A stretch of 50,297 nt of DNA from an archaeon (GTDB taxonomy: Archaea; Nanobdellota; Nanobdellia; Pacearchaeales; GW2011-AR1): the NCBI GenBank assembly GCA_030605415.1, contig JAUWIJ010000008.1:1-50297 (forward strand). The letters run 5' to 3'. Below the pieces are notes generated by a model. It was not told where the DNA came from. It saw only the letters and a list, made by a program, of their open reading frames with translations, and ran no database searches. The translations under genes and the position numbers were made by a program. Below are positions 15,853 to 25,974 of the stretch, piece by piece (the stretch's first letter is position 1; each line of letters opens with the position of its first letter).

Positions 15853-16519
15853 TCACACAGTTAAAGACAACCTCTTTAACTGTGTGCATATCCGCCTCCC
15901 ACAACGGCGTCAGCTTCGTTCTATTATAAATTATCGCCGCAGGATGAAACAGCGGAATCAACTTAAACTTCAAAACTTCCCCCTCCCCTTCCCCACGAAT
16001 CCCAAATCCCGAATCCCTAATACCTCGCTTGTGTCCCGAACTCCGAATTTCTGTTTCCCTAACTTTCCCATGAACCTGTGTAATCCCCGGCTGACTATTC
16101 ATCTCATCAATATTACCCCCAGCCAAAAAAAACTTCGTCGCATAATTTCCCAAAGAACATACAACCTTCGGCTTCATATCTCTAATTTGTTTCAACAGCC
16201 ACGGCGTATGTGCCCGAATCTCCTCAGGCAACGGGTCCCTATTTAACGGCGGACGGCATTTCAAAATATTCGCAATATAAATCTCATTCCTATTTAGTCC
16301 TACACTTTCCAATAGCTTATCCAAATTTTTCCCGGCAGCACCACAAAAAGGAACACCTGTCAAATCCTCATTTTTCCCCGGCGCTTCCCCAACAAACAAA
16401 ATGTCCGCATTCAAATTTCCGCCACCGACGACAATATTGGTACAATCTTTAAACAACTCAGTCCGCTTAACTAACGCCGCTTCATAAAAATTAAATTCTG
16501 GAGATTTTTTGTTGCTCAT
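15845..16519 (-). CDS. Family 4 uracil-DNA glycosylase without most Fe-S cysteines
   Basis: 224 residues. Removes uracil from DNA. Motif 1 GEAPGKNED and motif 2 HPAAIIYN are intact, with ILKCRPPLNRDPLPEEI between. Family 4 enzymes normally hold a 4Fe-4S cluster with CxxC near the N-terminus, a Cys before RPP, and a Cys about 15 residues later. Here the N-terminal CxxC is absent, the last Cys is replaced by His (EIRAHTPWL) and only the KCRPP Cys remains. Residues 160-178 (SSGHKRGIRDSGFGIRGEG) are encoded by heptamer repeat DNA. A 14-bp hairpin covers the last codons. Confidence 0.85.
   Translation of the reverse strand: MSNKKSPEFNFYEAALVKRTELFKDCTNIVVGGGNLNADILFVGEAPGKNEDLTGVPFCGAAGKNLDKLLESVGLNRNEIYIANILKCRPPLNRDPLPEEIRAHTPWLLKQIRDMKPKVVCSLGNYATKFFLAGGNIDEMNSQPGITQVHGKVRETEIRSSGHKRGIRDSGFGIRGEGEGEVLKFKLIPLFHPAAIIYNRTKLTPLWEADMHTVKEVVFNCVRD
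15854..15886 (-). terminator. Hairpin overlapping the 3' end of the glycosylase gene
   Basis: Arms CACACAGTTAAAGA and TCTTTAACTGTGTG pair perfectly over 14 bp with a 5-nt loop, inside the last codons of the uracil-DNA glycosylase gene. It could act in 3'-end formation, or could be the terminal palindrome of the adjacent repeat cassette. Confidence 0.5.
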
Positions 16520-16591
16520 ATAATCATTAAAAATTCAAACTTAATAAGCTTTCCTGAAAAACAATATAAACTTCACCAATCAACTAAAATA

Positions 16592-17599
16592 ATGCACAAA
16601 CCAAACAAACTTCGACCCTTCATCCTAAACCTAATCTTAATTTGGTTAGCCATTCTATTTTATCGAACAACCAATTATTACACCAACTTTCTAAGACACG
16701 ACACCCAGTTAATCCTCCTTACCCTCGCAATAACTTACACTGTATTCGGATTTATCTATTACTCCGTCTGCCCGCGAAAAGAAACCAAAGGAGTAATTAT
16801 ACTAAGCATCCTCAAAAAAATAACAACAAAAGTCTACAAATATCTAACCGCCCCAATGGTGATAACAGATAAAATAACCAAAAAGGAAAAAATCATTTGC
16901 CTTTTCATCTTGGTAAAAATTTTCTTCCTCCCAATAATGCTAAATTTCTTTCTTTCAAATCTCCACGTCGCTAAAAACCAATTCCTAAACTTCCCATCCT
17001 TTACATCTCTCTTAACCATCAACTCCTTCAATGTTATTCTTTTCCCATTTCTTATATCTTTAATATTTCTAATCGACACTCTTTGGTTTTCATTTGGATA
17101 CACTCTCGAAGCAGAATTCCTAAAAAATAAAATTCGCTCCGTCGAACCAACAATTTTAGGATGGGTTGTCGCCCTAATCTGCTACCCCCCTTTCAACGCC
17201 ATGTTCACGAGATACACAAACTGGTACGCAGACATTCACATAATTTTCTCAAATAACTTAATAACTTTCGCCATGAAAATCTCAATACTAACCCTCCTCT
17301 TAATCTATGTCAGCGCAACACTATCTCTCGGAGCTAAATGCTCGAACCTAACAAACCGAGGAATTGTCACAACGGGAGTATACTCAATCATTCGTCATCC
17401 TGCATATATTTCAAAAAACCTCGCATGGTGGCTGGTAGTAATCCCCATAGCATCATGGCCAGCAATAATAAGTATGTCAATATGGTCATTCATATACCAC
17501 CTCAGAACGCTCACAGAAGAACGCCACCTAATTCAAGACCCCGACTACATAACATACTGCCAAAAAGTAAAATACAAATACATCCCCTATGTATACTAA
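16592..17599 (+). CDS. Membrane protein with isoprenylcysteine/phospholipid methyltransferase-like C-terminus
   Basis: 335 residues with six or more hydrophobic segments. The C-terminal 90 residues match the ICMT/PEMT pattern: GVYSIIRHPAYISKN, two hydrophobic stretches, TEERHLIQDPDYITYCQKV and YKYIPYVY. Members are membrane methyltransferases that use S-adenosylmethionine and act on prenylcysteine or lipids; in prokaryotes many are uncharacterised. The N-terminal half is not recognisable. It ends 4 bp from the stop of the convergent giant surface-protein gene. Confidence 0.75.
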   Translation: MHKPNKLRPFILNLILIWLAILFYRTTNYYTNFLRHDTQLILLTLAITYTVFGFIYYSVCPRKETKGVIILSILKKITTKVYKYLTAPMVITDKITKKEKIICLFILVKIFFLPIMLNFFLSNLHVAKNQFLNFPSFTSLLTINSFNVILFPFLISLIFLIDTLWFSFGYTLEAEFLKNKIRSVEPTILGWVVALICYPPFNAMFTRYTNWYADIHIIFSNNLITFAMKISILTLLLIYVSATLSLGAKCSNLTNRGIVTTGVYSIIRHPAYISKNLAWWLVVIPIASWPAIISMSIWSFIYHLRTLTEERHLIQDPDYITYCQKVKYKYIPYVY

Positions 17600-17602
17600 C
17601 TC

Positions 17603-20600
17603 CTAAGAATCTTTTCTCTTCCAAAAAACAATTCCAGCAACAATTATAATAACTGCAACAATCGAAATCCAGACGCCCAACTTTCCACTCTTAATATCAT
17701 CTACAACCTTGTCTGTAATCAATCCACTATCCGCTTCATCTCCTTCATCAGAAACTCCTTCATCATCCGCAGTCTCATTAACAGTTGTATTTGCCACTGG
17801 AGTTGCTGTAGATGCACCTCCACTACTACCACCAGACGGACTATCAGGATCAGCAGGAGGGTCAACAGAATCATCATCTGCCTCCACAACTCCAAACACC
17901 GAAAAACCCATCAAAATAGGAACTGTACAGATAGTACTCGCACTACCAAACGTGCAATTAACATCCGTTAAATTGACTTCTTTGCATCCCTGAGCCACAG
18001 TTAAAGCAGTTATATTATCCGGGCATTTCATAAGTTTTGCACCAACCGTAGTAGTAAGACTCTGAGGAATTACAATCTCAACTTCATCAATACCAATCGC
18101 CCCAGCAACCTTCTGCCATTCCTCACCACTCATTCCAATAAACGGCGAATTATCCGAAGTAGTATTTACAACAAATGCATCAGTTATATTAAGAATTTCT
18201 GCACCAACAAAATCAACACCCTTGAACTCAATGCTCCATGAATTTGTAGCATTAGGATTATAGAACTTCAAATCAGTATCTCTTCCTTGACTATCATTAA
18301 TCTTGAATCCTGTATCCCCTGTAATAATATCATCAAAAGTTCCATTTCTATTCCAATCAAACTGAACATCTACCTTACCCAACATCTCAGTCACATTACT
18401 TTTTGGAGCTGGCAACGTAAATCCTACAAAATACTCACTTACATTAGTAGTAGTAGTAAAACCAGTACACGCACTCAAAGCACACTTCCCGGATTTAGCA
18501 CAAAGCTCTACCTTAAAATAATAAGTAGTATTTGTAGCAAAACCAAACTGCCCTTCTAACGTAACATTATCCGCAGAGAAATCATGCCAAAAGTCATAAT
18601 CATCGGACACAAGAGTATTAGTCAACTTGTAATCCTGAATAATAATTGCGCCACCACTTACATTAGAACAAAATGAATCATTCTCATAAAATACCATTGT
18701 GGCATTCGTTGGTTTATCCGTTTTAATATCAACAAAAGCTCCATCCATAAATTCACTAATCTCTACCCATGTAATCACAGGTGCACTATTAAAATCGTCT
18801 GCATAATCACTCGCAGTGCAATAATAGGAATCATACATACATCCTAAATCTGCACAATCAGTGAGATTGTTACCATCATTATCTATACCATCCCCACACT
18901 CCGTACTTTTCTCAACATCTATAAAACCATTCCTAAGGAAATCAATACAATCTGGATCCTCACTTGGCAAGAAACCATCTCCATCTGTATCCGCCAATCC
19001 ATCGCATTTCTCAAACTTAAAGTCTGCCGTATTCGGAGTATAATAAATTGGTCCAATAGTATCATAAGGGTCTGTCTCGCTTCCAGTAGTTGAATAAATC
19101 CTCATATCAGCACTCTTATCATATAATCCAAGCACATTAAGCTTTTCTAAATCTGCCTTATCAATCGCAATCACTCCCCCACCAACCATATAACACATTT
19201 TATCAGGCCATGCATTAAACTTAATCTGTGAAGCTGACCATTTACATTCAACATCACTGCATAAACATTTGTAAGCAACCTTAGTCTCAACAACACTTCC
19301 ATCTACCAAAACTGCTTCATATTTGAATTTAAGGTCAAATCCTCCAAGAGCATCATCATCATCTGGCTTACAATTATCACTATCATTCCCATTAGAATCT
19401 AAATACCAATAAAACTTAGTTGATTTATTCCCAGTAAAACTTGCACCAGCATCCCAGCCAAATGAACTATTACAAATAGCTGCCTCGCTCATATTATTAA
19501 CACTAGTCCCAATACTCAAAGTCTCAAAATTATCCTTAATACCTAATCCACTAATATCCTTTGTCGCATTTACTCCACCATTACTTTCTTTACTCGCTAT
19601 CATCATAGGAGGACTCGAGTCCATATTCCCTATCGTATCATACATAAAATTATCAGCACAAAATCCTCCAATAGTAGTATAAGGGTCCACTATCCATGTG
19701 CAATGATCATCTTCGCCACAAGTAGTTTCATTACCATCATGGTCCCAACATCCCTTAAACATATTTTCTGGCTCACACCACCCACTTGTAGTAGCATTAA
19801 ATATTTGACAAACTCCCGCCGTAGAAATCCCATTTATAGTTACATTATCTGCACACATAGTCGCATTCCTTGTAAAACATTCTGGACTACACCATCCAGC
19901 ACTATCTATATTCTCTGAACACCAAGGATCACTTGCACCTTCAGCACTAGAACACCACCAGTCCTCTTGCCAAGCACAATGAGTTGCATCATTGCAAGCA
20001 GTCTTGTTTCTATCATACTGATAACAAGACCAAATTTCATTATCACACCATCCAGGCATAAATCCATTAGTCACATTAGACTCATTACACCAAGCATCAG
20101 TTGGATTTTCCTGACACCACATATCTTCCTGCCACAAGCAACCAGTTTCATTATTACAATAAGACTCGTTGTCTCCATAATTCCAACACTGAGCATCATC
20201 CATTATTGAAAAATTAATATCACAACTATTATCCATACCCATCTCACTCATATTCTTATAATTACATCCTTCTTCCAACCCACAAGCAGTTTCATTATCA
20301 TCACTTAACCAACACTGAGCACCAGGCATATCACACCAAGAATTATTCCATTTATCAGTTATCCAAGTGCAATTATATGTTGAATGATATTCACTTCCAT
20401 TTACACAATGCTCTTCGTCTGGAATTTGCATACACTCAGAGCCAAACACAGCAGACCCTCCACAAAATGAATCAAACATACATTCCGCATCTCCACAATC
20501 AACAAAACCATCATTATCATTATCTATTCCATCAAAACAAACCTCATAAGATTCTCCGCCGTCTCCAGAAGTAGCAGGTTCACAAAACCAGTAATCATTA

Positions 20601-23539
20601 TTCCATTTACAATCAGTAGCACTATTCTGGCAATTCGCTAAATCCCAACACATAAAACAATCATCATCACAAGTCTTTACATTCTGGTCATCACACCATC
20701 CCATGTTCTCATTCCAAGGGTCAGTAAACCATTTACAACCAGCACCACTATCTGTACACTGTTGATTTTCCCAGCAATCCCAGCAATTACTATCACAATT
20801 ACCCTGCTTAGTCCAATCCATATCACACCATCCATAAGTATTCATTGCATTAGCATCTGCATAAAACATACAACCCGCCGCCGAACCAGTACAAGCACCC
20901 TCCGCTGTCGCTTGACTTGCCCAGACAGTTCCATCATCTTGCTTTTCACATGCCCAACAAACATCATCACAAAACTGCATATCAAAACCAAAACCAATCT
21001 CACACCAAGAGTCCCAGTTTGGATTACCATCAGAGTCAATCCATTGCTCTTCTTTCCAAACACCTCCAATTGCCTGGCAATTTGTTTGTGAACCTATATC
21101 ACCAAAAGTCATTTGATCAGGATTGGTAAAAAAGTTGTCTCCTGCAAACATACACTCCTGGTAAGAATCATCCCATGTACAAGGCATATACCAAGGGTCT
21201 CCTGCAATTTGATTACAAGTAGTTTCATCATACTTAGCAACATAATCCTCACAAAACATTGCTCCTACCGGGGGCTCTTGCATATTGTCCCAACACGAAA
21301 AACTCATAAAATCTTCCAGACAAGAAGTACCATTCCATGAACAACAAGTAGCAAGCATTGGCATACTACTACACATTTGAGAATCATTAATATCGGCACA
21401 CTGAATTCCATTTTCTGCATCAGCACCATTATCATCACAATTTGCTTCGCTTTCATTCCAAGTACAAGTAGTTATATTACCACACTTTGTTGTTCCTGCT
21501 TGAGTAAAAATCCAACACCCTGGGTTCATAAAATCAGTGGGTCCAAATGTGGGTGCAGTACAATTATTATCAGTATAATTCCACATACAATACCCCGTAC
21601 CATAACATCCAGACTCATCACCAGCATAATCAACACAATTCGCCATTGTCTGAAAACACATCTCTTGACCAGAAGAATTCTCCCATTCGCAATTCATTCC
21701 CAAATCTGCACTCGTATTTACACAAGCAGTTTCATTAGTACCATCATAACTCCAACAACCATCTTGTTCGCACCAGCCCCCTGTTGCATTTTGCCAACGA
21801 CAAGCTAAACCATCTACACCAGCGCAATAAGTTTCATTAGCACCATAATCCCAACAACCTTTTTCATTACACCAATTATTTGTTGAGTCCCACTCACACC
21901 CTGCTTTAGCTGTACAATAAGTGTCATTTGTCCAATCTCTTTTCCAACAACCATTTTCTTCACACCAGCCATCTCCTGCTGTTCCCCAAGAATAATTAGT
22001 CCAAGTACAATCTAATCCATAAGTACTATTTGAAGTAACACTACAATAAGTTTCATTACTATAAAAATCTCCACACCACCTCTCTTCACAATAACCATAA
22101 TCACTATTCCAATAACAACCATCACTCTCACGAGCTGAGCAACTTTCATTATCATAATAAGCCCAACAACCTACATCTTCACACCAGCCAGAACTAGTAT
22201 CTGTTGAATTAGACCAACTACAAGCTAATCCAAAACTACTTGCACTCCCACAATCTTCTTCATCTGAATAATCCCAGCAACCATTTTGCATTCCATCAAA
22301 CATCATATTACACCATCCAGCCTCAGTCCCACTATCCAAAGGCCCCCAAGGATCCGCATTCCAAGAACAAGGCCACTGACTCTGTTCTATTGCATCCTTA
22401 CAAGCATCTTTATTTCCATCATGCAACCAACAATCAAAATCACTCCCAAAATCAAATCCACCTAAAGGATTACAAAAACCTGGGTCTGAACCGTCACCAT
22501 AACACCAATCACCCACAGGACAATTAGGCTCTGAAAACCAAACACATTCCTCTGACATATCAACAGTACACCCAGTTTTATTCCCATCAAACTCAAAACA
22601 AGGAGAAAACCCATCAAAACCCATACTAAAGAAAAAAGGATTACACATCCCTGGATTATTTTCAACACACCACGTATCATTAGGATTATCTTTACAGTAC
22701 CAATCCTCTTCCCACTCACAAATACTACCTCCATAAGCATCCTCGCAAGTTTCATTATCTCCACCATTATATGAATCAAACTTAAAACAGTCAACGATAC
22801 AACTATTAGCCATCCATTCCCAAGTACAATTATCTTCAGCATCACAAAGAGCAGAATCCTCTATATTACAACCAAATGTCTGCATAGAAAAAGGTGCAAA
22901 ATGACAACCGAGATCCTCACCCTCCTCTTCCCATCTACAATAACCACCTAATGCATCACATTCTTCCTTAGTTGAACCATCCTCTTCACAAGAAGGTCCA
23001 CATATCCCAAACCTATCATCCAATGCACAATTATCAGTTATTGAACAAGTCGAATTATCAAGTCCATCACAAACAGATTTAACATCAACAGCAATACTCC
23101 AAGAATCAGAAGCCCCACTCCCATTAACCGTCACAATATTAATGTTTTGAAAACCAGAAAGCAACCCAGTCAAATTAAAAAGAAAACTATTCACCGAACT
23201 CCCATTAACAACATAACCAGTCGAATTAGACCAATTCAAATAAATATTATCTCCGACAGTTGAATTAGAAAAATTAGAAACAGAATCACTATCGTCCGTC
23301 TCCGCAACAAAACCAAATATACTTGAATTCACAATTACAGAAACCAAACTAATATTAGCATCGCTCCCCGCATTAGAATTATTTACAGTAAGATTATATT
23401 GGAGACTAACATTCTCGACAAGATTACCCGAAGAAACAAGACTAAATCCGATATCAGCCCCAACAATCCCCGAACTTAACAAAACACCGACGACAAAAAC
23501 AAATCCTAATAGAAAAAACCTATAATTTTTTACCACCAT
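17603..23539 (-). CDS. 1978-residue Cys/Trp-rich membrane-anchored surface protein
   Basis: A signal peptide (NYRFFLLGFVFVVGVLLSSG) is followed by a beta-sandwich domain, then about 1100 residues of repeats built on Cys, Trp, Asn and Asp, such as GCWDYGANETYCAGVDGLAC and GWCEQDGCWSYDGTNETAC. Two segments have calcium-loop-like DGIDNDNDGFVDCGD and DGIDNDGNNLTDCAD patterns. Fibronectin-like domains follow, then a Gly/Ser/Thr stalk (SGGSSGGASTATP) and a C-terminal membrane helix (VWISIVAVIIIVAGIVFW) with tail KRKDS. Many N-x-S/T sites suggest glycosylation. Probably a disulfide-rich cell-surface stalk or adhesin. No catalytic domain is visible. Confidence 0.85.
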   Translation of the reverse strand: MVVKNYRFFLLGFVFVVGVLLSSGIVGADIGFSLVSSGNLVENVSLQYNLTVNNSNAGSDANISLVSVIVNSSIFGFVAETDDSDSVSNFSNSTVGDNIYLNWSNSTGYVVNGSSVNSFLFNLTGLLSGFQNINIVTVNGSGASDSWSIAVDVKSVCDGLDNSTCSITDNCALDDRFGICGPSCEEDGSTKEECDALGGYCRWEEEGEDLGCHFAPFSMQTFGCNIEDSALCDAEDNCTWEWMANSCIVDCFKFDSYNGGDNETCEDAYGGSICEWEEDWYCKDNPNDTWCVENNPGMCNPFFFSMGFDGFSPCFEFDGNKTGCTVDMSEECVWFSEPNCPVGDWCYGDGSDPGFCNPLGGFDFGSDFDCWLHDGNKDACKDAIEQSQWPCSWNADPWGPLDSGTEAGWCNMMFDGMQNGCWDYSDEEDCGSASSFGLACSWSNSTDTSSGWCEDVGCWAYYDNESCSARESDGCYWNSDYGYCEERWCGDFYSNETYCSVTSNSTYGLDCTWTNYSWGTAGDGWCEENGCWKRDWTNDTYCTAKAGCEWDSTNNWCNEKGCWDYGANETYCAGVDGLACRWQNATGGWCEQDGCWSYDGTNETACVNTSADLGMNCEWENSSGQEMCFQTMANCVDYAGDESGCYGTGYCMWNYTDNNCTAPTFGPTDFMNPGCWIFTQAGTTKCGNITTCTWNESEANCDDNGADAENGIQCADINDSQMCSSMPMLATCCSWNGTSCLEDFMSFSCWDNMQEPPVGAMFCEDYVAKYDETTCNQIAGDPWYMPCTWDDSYQECMFAGDNFFTNPDQMTFGDIGSQTNCQAIGGVWKEEQWIDSDGNPNWDSWCEIGFGFDMQFCDDVCWACEKQDDGTVWASQATAEGACTGSAAGCMFYADANAMNTYGWCDMDWTKQGNCDSNCWDCWENQQCTDSGAGCKWFTDPWNENMGWCDDQNVKTCDDDCFMCWDLANCQNSATDCKWNNDYWFCEPATSGDGGESYEVCFDGIDNDNDGFVDCGDAECMFDSFCGGSAVFGSECMQIPDEEHCVNGSEYHSTYNCTWITDKWNNSWCDMPGAQCWLSDDNETACGLEEGCNYKNMSEMGMDNSCDINFSIMDDAQCWNYGDNESYCNNETGCLWQEDMWCQENPTDAWCNESNVTNGFMPGWCDNEIWSCYQYDRNKTACNDATHCAWQEDWWCSSAEGASDPWCSENIDSAGWCSPECFTRNATMCADNVTINGISTAGVCQIFNATTSGWCEPENMFKGCWDHDGNETTCGEDDHCTWIVDPYTTIGGFCADNFMYDTIGNMDSSPPMMIASKESNGGVNATKDISGLGIKDNFETLSIGTSVNNMSEAAICNSSFGWDAGASFTGNKSTKFYWYLDSNGNDSDNCKPDDDDALGGFDLKFKYEAVLVDGSVVETKVAYKCLCSDVECKWSASQIKFNAWPDKMCYMVGGGVIAIDKADLEKLNVLGLYDKSADMRIYSTTGSETDPYDTIGPIYYTPNTADFKFEKCDGLADTDGDGFLPSEDPDCIDFLRNGFIDVEKSTECGDGIDNDGNNLTDCADLGCMYDSYYCTASDYADDFNSAPVITWVEISEFMDGAFVDIKTDKPTNATMVFYENDSFCSNVSGGAIIIQDYKLTNTLVSDDYDFWHDFSADNVTLEGQFGFATNTTYYFKVELCAKSGKCALSACTGFTTTTNVSEYFVGFTLPAPKSNVTEMLGKVDVQFDWNRNGTFDDIITGDTGFKINDSQGRDTDLKFYNPNATNSWSIEFKGVDFVGAEILNITDAFVVNTTSDNSPFIGMSGEEWQKVAGAIGIDEVEIVIPQSLTTTVGAKLMKCPDNITALTVAQGCKEVNLTDVNCTFGSASTICTVPILMGFSVFGVVEADDDSVDPPADPDSPSGGSSGGASTATPVANTTVNETADDEGVSDEGDEADSGLITDKVVDDIKSGKLGVWISIVAVIIIVAGIVFWKRKDS

Positions 23540-24224
23540 CTTCCAATACTATAAAATAAATACTTTATATACTTTTCTGTAAATTACACCGTCGGCGAAA
23601 AAGAGAGCAAAGACCGATTCGCTCCTTACCCCAGAACTCAGACCGTTCATTTCATTCGCTCTTGTGCCCAGAACTCAGGTCGTTTCACTCTGAGAACTGA
23701 GACCGCTCATTTCAGTCTCTCTTGTGACCAGAACTCAGGTCGTTTCTCTCTGAGAGCCACCCCCCTCTTCCCCCTCCCTGCCCTGGGGACGTGTCCCCCC
23801 GTTCCCCCTCTCAGTTCTGAGTACTCAGATCTCAGTTCTAGATTTTTTCTCAAAAAAATCTAAATCTCGGACCGCTCATTAGATTTTTTCTTCCCAAAAA
23901 ATCGCATTACCGAACTTGCTTCGGTGTTTTCATTTGCTCTGAGAGCTCAGAACCACCCTGGCACGTGAGATAATAACCCCCGACACGTGAGATAACAAAT
24001 TCAAAAACTATCTCACTGTGCCCACTCCCGAAAGCCCTGCCCCGTTCCCAGTTGGAAGTTGGGAGTTGGGTGTTGATTGTCCCCGTTCCCTCTCCCCACT
24101 CCCAACTCCCAACTTCCAACTCCCAACTATCAGCAAAGCTGATAAACATCTTCGATGTTGCCCCCCACAAATCCCAAATCCCAAATACCTCGCTCGTGTA
24201 CCTCGCTTATGTCTCAACACCCAA
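23540..24224. repeat. Gene-free repeat region between the Cys-rich gene and radA
   Basis: No gene is supported here. The left half has ACTCAG/CTGAGAA-type units separated by repeats such as AACTGAGACCGCTCATTTC and AGAACTCAGGTCGTTTC. A central part repeats ACACGTGAGATAA. The right part is a copy of the composite cassette: GTTGGGAG and CCCAACT heptamers, ATCAGCAAAGCTGAT, ACATCTTCGATGTT and CCCAAAT units, then CTCGCTCGTGT. Short open frames here are repeat translations. Confidence 0.8.
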
Positions 24225-24330
24225 CAATTTTAATTCTTAGCAGGCTTAGACAAGGCGGACGGTTCCGTAGCGTACAAGCGTACGTGAGGGTTCGTCCAAC
24301 GCAGTATAAGTCGCTAAGAATAAAAATTAA
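24225..24330 (-). repeat. 108-nt-type hairpin element directly after the radA stop codon (copy 2)
   Basis: Left arm AATTTTAATTCTTAGC pairs with GCTAAGAATAAAAATT with one mismatch. The internal hairpin GCGTACAAGCGTACG is identical to copy 1 at 2973-3080, while most of the sequence between differs but still pairs (for example GGACG with CGTCC). The TTA at its right end is the radA stop codon, exactly as copy 1 supplies the gins51 stop. Confidence 0.8.
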
Positions 24331-25415
24331 ACGTCGATATCTCGAAGACCACCAGTCTCAATCATAAAAACCGTTTCGTTGTCCGGCAAATCCGGACTAT
24401 CAATCAACTTACAAACTCGTGAATCCTTTTTCCCTCGACGAAGATACATTCTATACGTGGAAGCATGCCCAACTATATTCCCACCAATCGCCTTCGTCGG
24501 GTCACCAAACATCTGCGCAGGGTCGGACATAACCTGATTAGTCACATAAACCGCTAAATTATTTTGCTCTGCAATTTTCATTAAATTATGTAAATATCTA
24601 TTCAATCTCTGCTGTCTATCCGCCAACTGACCTCGCCCTGCATACTCCGCCCTAAAATGCGCCGTCAAAGAATCGATAATCATCAAACGAATCGGCTCGC
24701 CATCCTTAATCATTTCAGCAACCCTATCTAATAATAACATCTGATGGTCAGAATTAAACGCCCGGGCAACCAAAATATTTTTCAGCACCTTATCCCCATT
24801 CGCACCAATTCCTTCCGCAAACTGCCGAACCCTTTCCGGTCTAAACGTCCCCTCTGTATCAATATAAACCGCCTTGCCATTCGCTCCTCCCTGTTCAATA
24901 GGCAACTGGACACCGACGGCAAGCGACAGAGCAAGCTGGGTTTTCCCGCTACCAAAAGCCCCAAATGCCTCGGTAATCGCTTTCGTCTGAATCCCCTTTC
25001 CCCCCAGTAAATTATCAACATTTTTTGAACCGGTAGTAATATGAAACAACTCCTTCCTCTTCTCCTCTTGCGCCAACCCATCACTAAAACCTAAATCCAT
25101 CATCTTCCTCGACGCCTGAATCGTCTTTCGCGCAACCGACTCGCTCATCCCCGCAGTCTCTGATAACTGAGCAGGTGTCAAAACAGCCAACCCCATCAAA
25201 TCATAAATTCCCGCCGCCTCCAACTTCGCAACCGCCCCCGGACCAACACCAGGCAAATCAATTAACTGCACACCCTTTTCTTCGGGGTCACCAGAGTCAT
25301 CCTTCGAGGATTTTTTCTTAACAGACTTTTTCGGCTTATCGACAACTTCTTCCCCAGAATCATTACCCTCAACAGCCTCCTTTATTTTTTCAACTTCATC
25401 TTTTTTAACAGCCAT
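24327..25415 (-). CDS. radA: DNA repair and recombination protein RadA
   Basis: The archaeal RecA/Rad51 recombinase. A Lys/Glu/Asp-rich N-terminal tail is followed by a helix-hairpin-helix domain (LIDLPGVGPGAVAKLEAAG), Walker A GAFGSGKTQ, Walker B LMIIDSLTAHFRAEY, the L2/ssDNA region QVMSDPAQMFGDPTKAIGG and the C-terminal IETGGLRDIDV. At 362 residues the core has normal length, with a longer, acidic-basic N-tail. The stop codon lies in a hairpin element shared with gins51. The DUF457 gene is upstream on the same strand. Confidence 0.96.
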   Translation of the reverse strand: MAVKKDEVEKIKEAVEGNDSGEEVVDKPKKSVKKKSSKDDSGDPEEKGVQLIDLPGVGPGAVAKLEAAGIYDLMGLAVLTPAQLSETAGMSESVARKTIQASRKMMDLGFSDGLAQEEKRKELFHITTGSKNVDNLLGGKGIQTKAITEAFGAFGSGKTQLALSLAVGVQLPIEQGGANGKAVYIDTEGTFRPERVRQFAEGIGANGDKVLKNILVARAFNSDHQMLLLDRVAEMIKDGEPIRLMIIDSLTAHFRAEYAGRGQLADRQQRLNRYLHNLMKIAEQNNLAVYVTNQVMSDPAQMFGDPTKAIGGNIVGHASTYRMYLRRGKKDSRVCKLIDSPDLPDNETVFMIETGGLRDIDV

Positions 25416-25456
25416 ATTTCATAAAACCCTCCTCGCTTTATAAGGATTTATATCAT

Positions 25457-25918
25457 TCAAAACAGATAACCAAAAACAACTTTCCCGATAACAAAAATAT
25501 TCCCCAGCATCAACAAAACAAAAATAACTTCCTCCACAATTCCCCCACTTTTCACAAACCCCTTAATCTTAAAATCAAAAGGCCAAAATAATCTCACGCC
25601 CGAAACAGTCAGACAATCCAAAAACAAATGCGAAACATATCCCACAAAAAATCCGAACCCAGCCCACAAACTAAAACTCCCGACAACCAAACTCAAAAAA
25701 ACACAAGCAACCAAACTATGCAAAAATCCCCGATGCTTTGTCATCCACTGCAACGGACGAAAATACCAACGATTCCCAAACCTGCTATTCTTAATATCAA
25801 TATCGACAAACGCCGCCGCAAACAAAACAAAACCCAAAACCCAAAACGGCATAGCCAAAAAATAATCCAGCAAAAAATAAACCGCCAACGAAAAAACAGT
25901 GTGAGTTCTGAATAACAT
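25457..25918 (-). CDS. DUF457 (YdjM-type) membrane metal-dependent hydrolase-like protein
   Basis: 153 residues, four to five membrane segments. Family motifs: N-terminal RTHTVFSLA, central VDIDIKNSRFGN, TKHRGFLHSLVAC and YVSHLFLDCLTVSGVRLFWP. The His and Asp residues in these motifs are the putative metal ligands. Members are widespread in archaea and include YfhO/YdjM-type inner-membrane proteins with poorly defined roles. It lies 41 bp upstream of radA on the same strand. Confidence 0.8.
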   Translation of the reverse strand: MLFRTHTVFSLAVYFLLDYFLAMPFWVLGFVLFAAAFVDIDIKNSRFGNRWYFRPLQWMTKHRGFLHSLVACVFLSLVVGSFSLWAGFGFFVGYVSHLFLDCLTVSGVRLFWPFDFKIKGFVKSGGIVEEVIFVLLMLGNIFVIGKVVFGYLF

Positions 25919-25974
25919 TCTACATCATTATAAAATAGTGTTTTTATTTCTTCTTATATAGTCAAATAATAAGT

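Noticed and set aside
20762..21808. Plus-strand frames opposite the Cys-rich surface protein
   Set aside because: Their Thr/Ile/Cys-rich composition is the antisense of the Cys/Trp/Asn repeats.
23907..24367. Several 60-90 residue open frames rich in SQLPT or NSQLPTSNW
   Set aside because: They are translations of the heptamer cassette in various frames with no conserved start or promoter.
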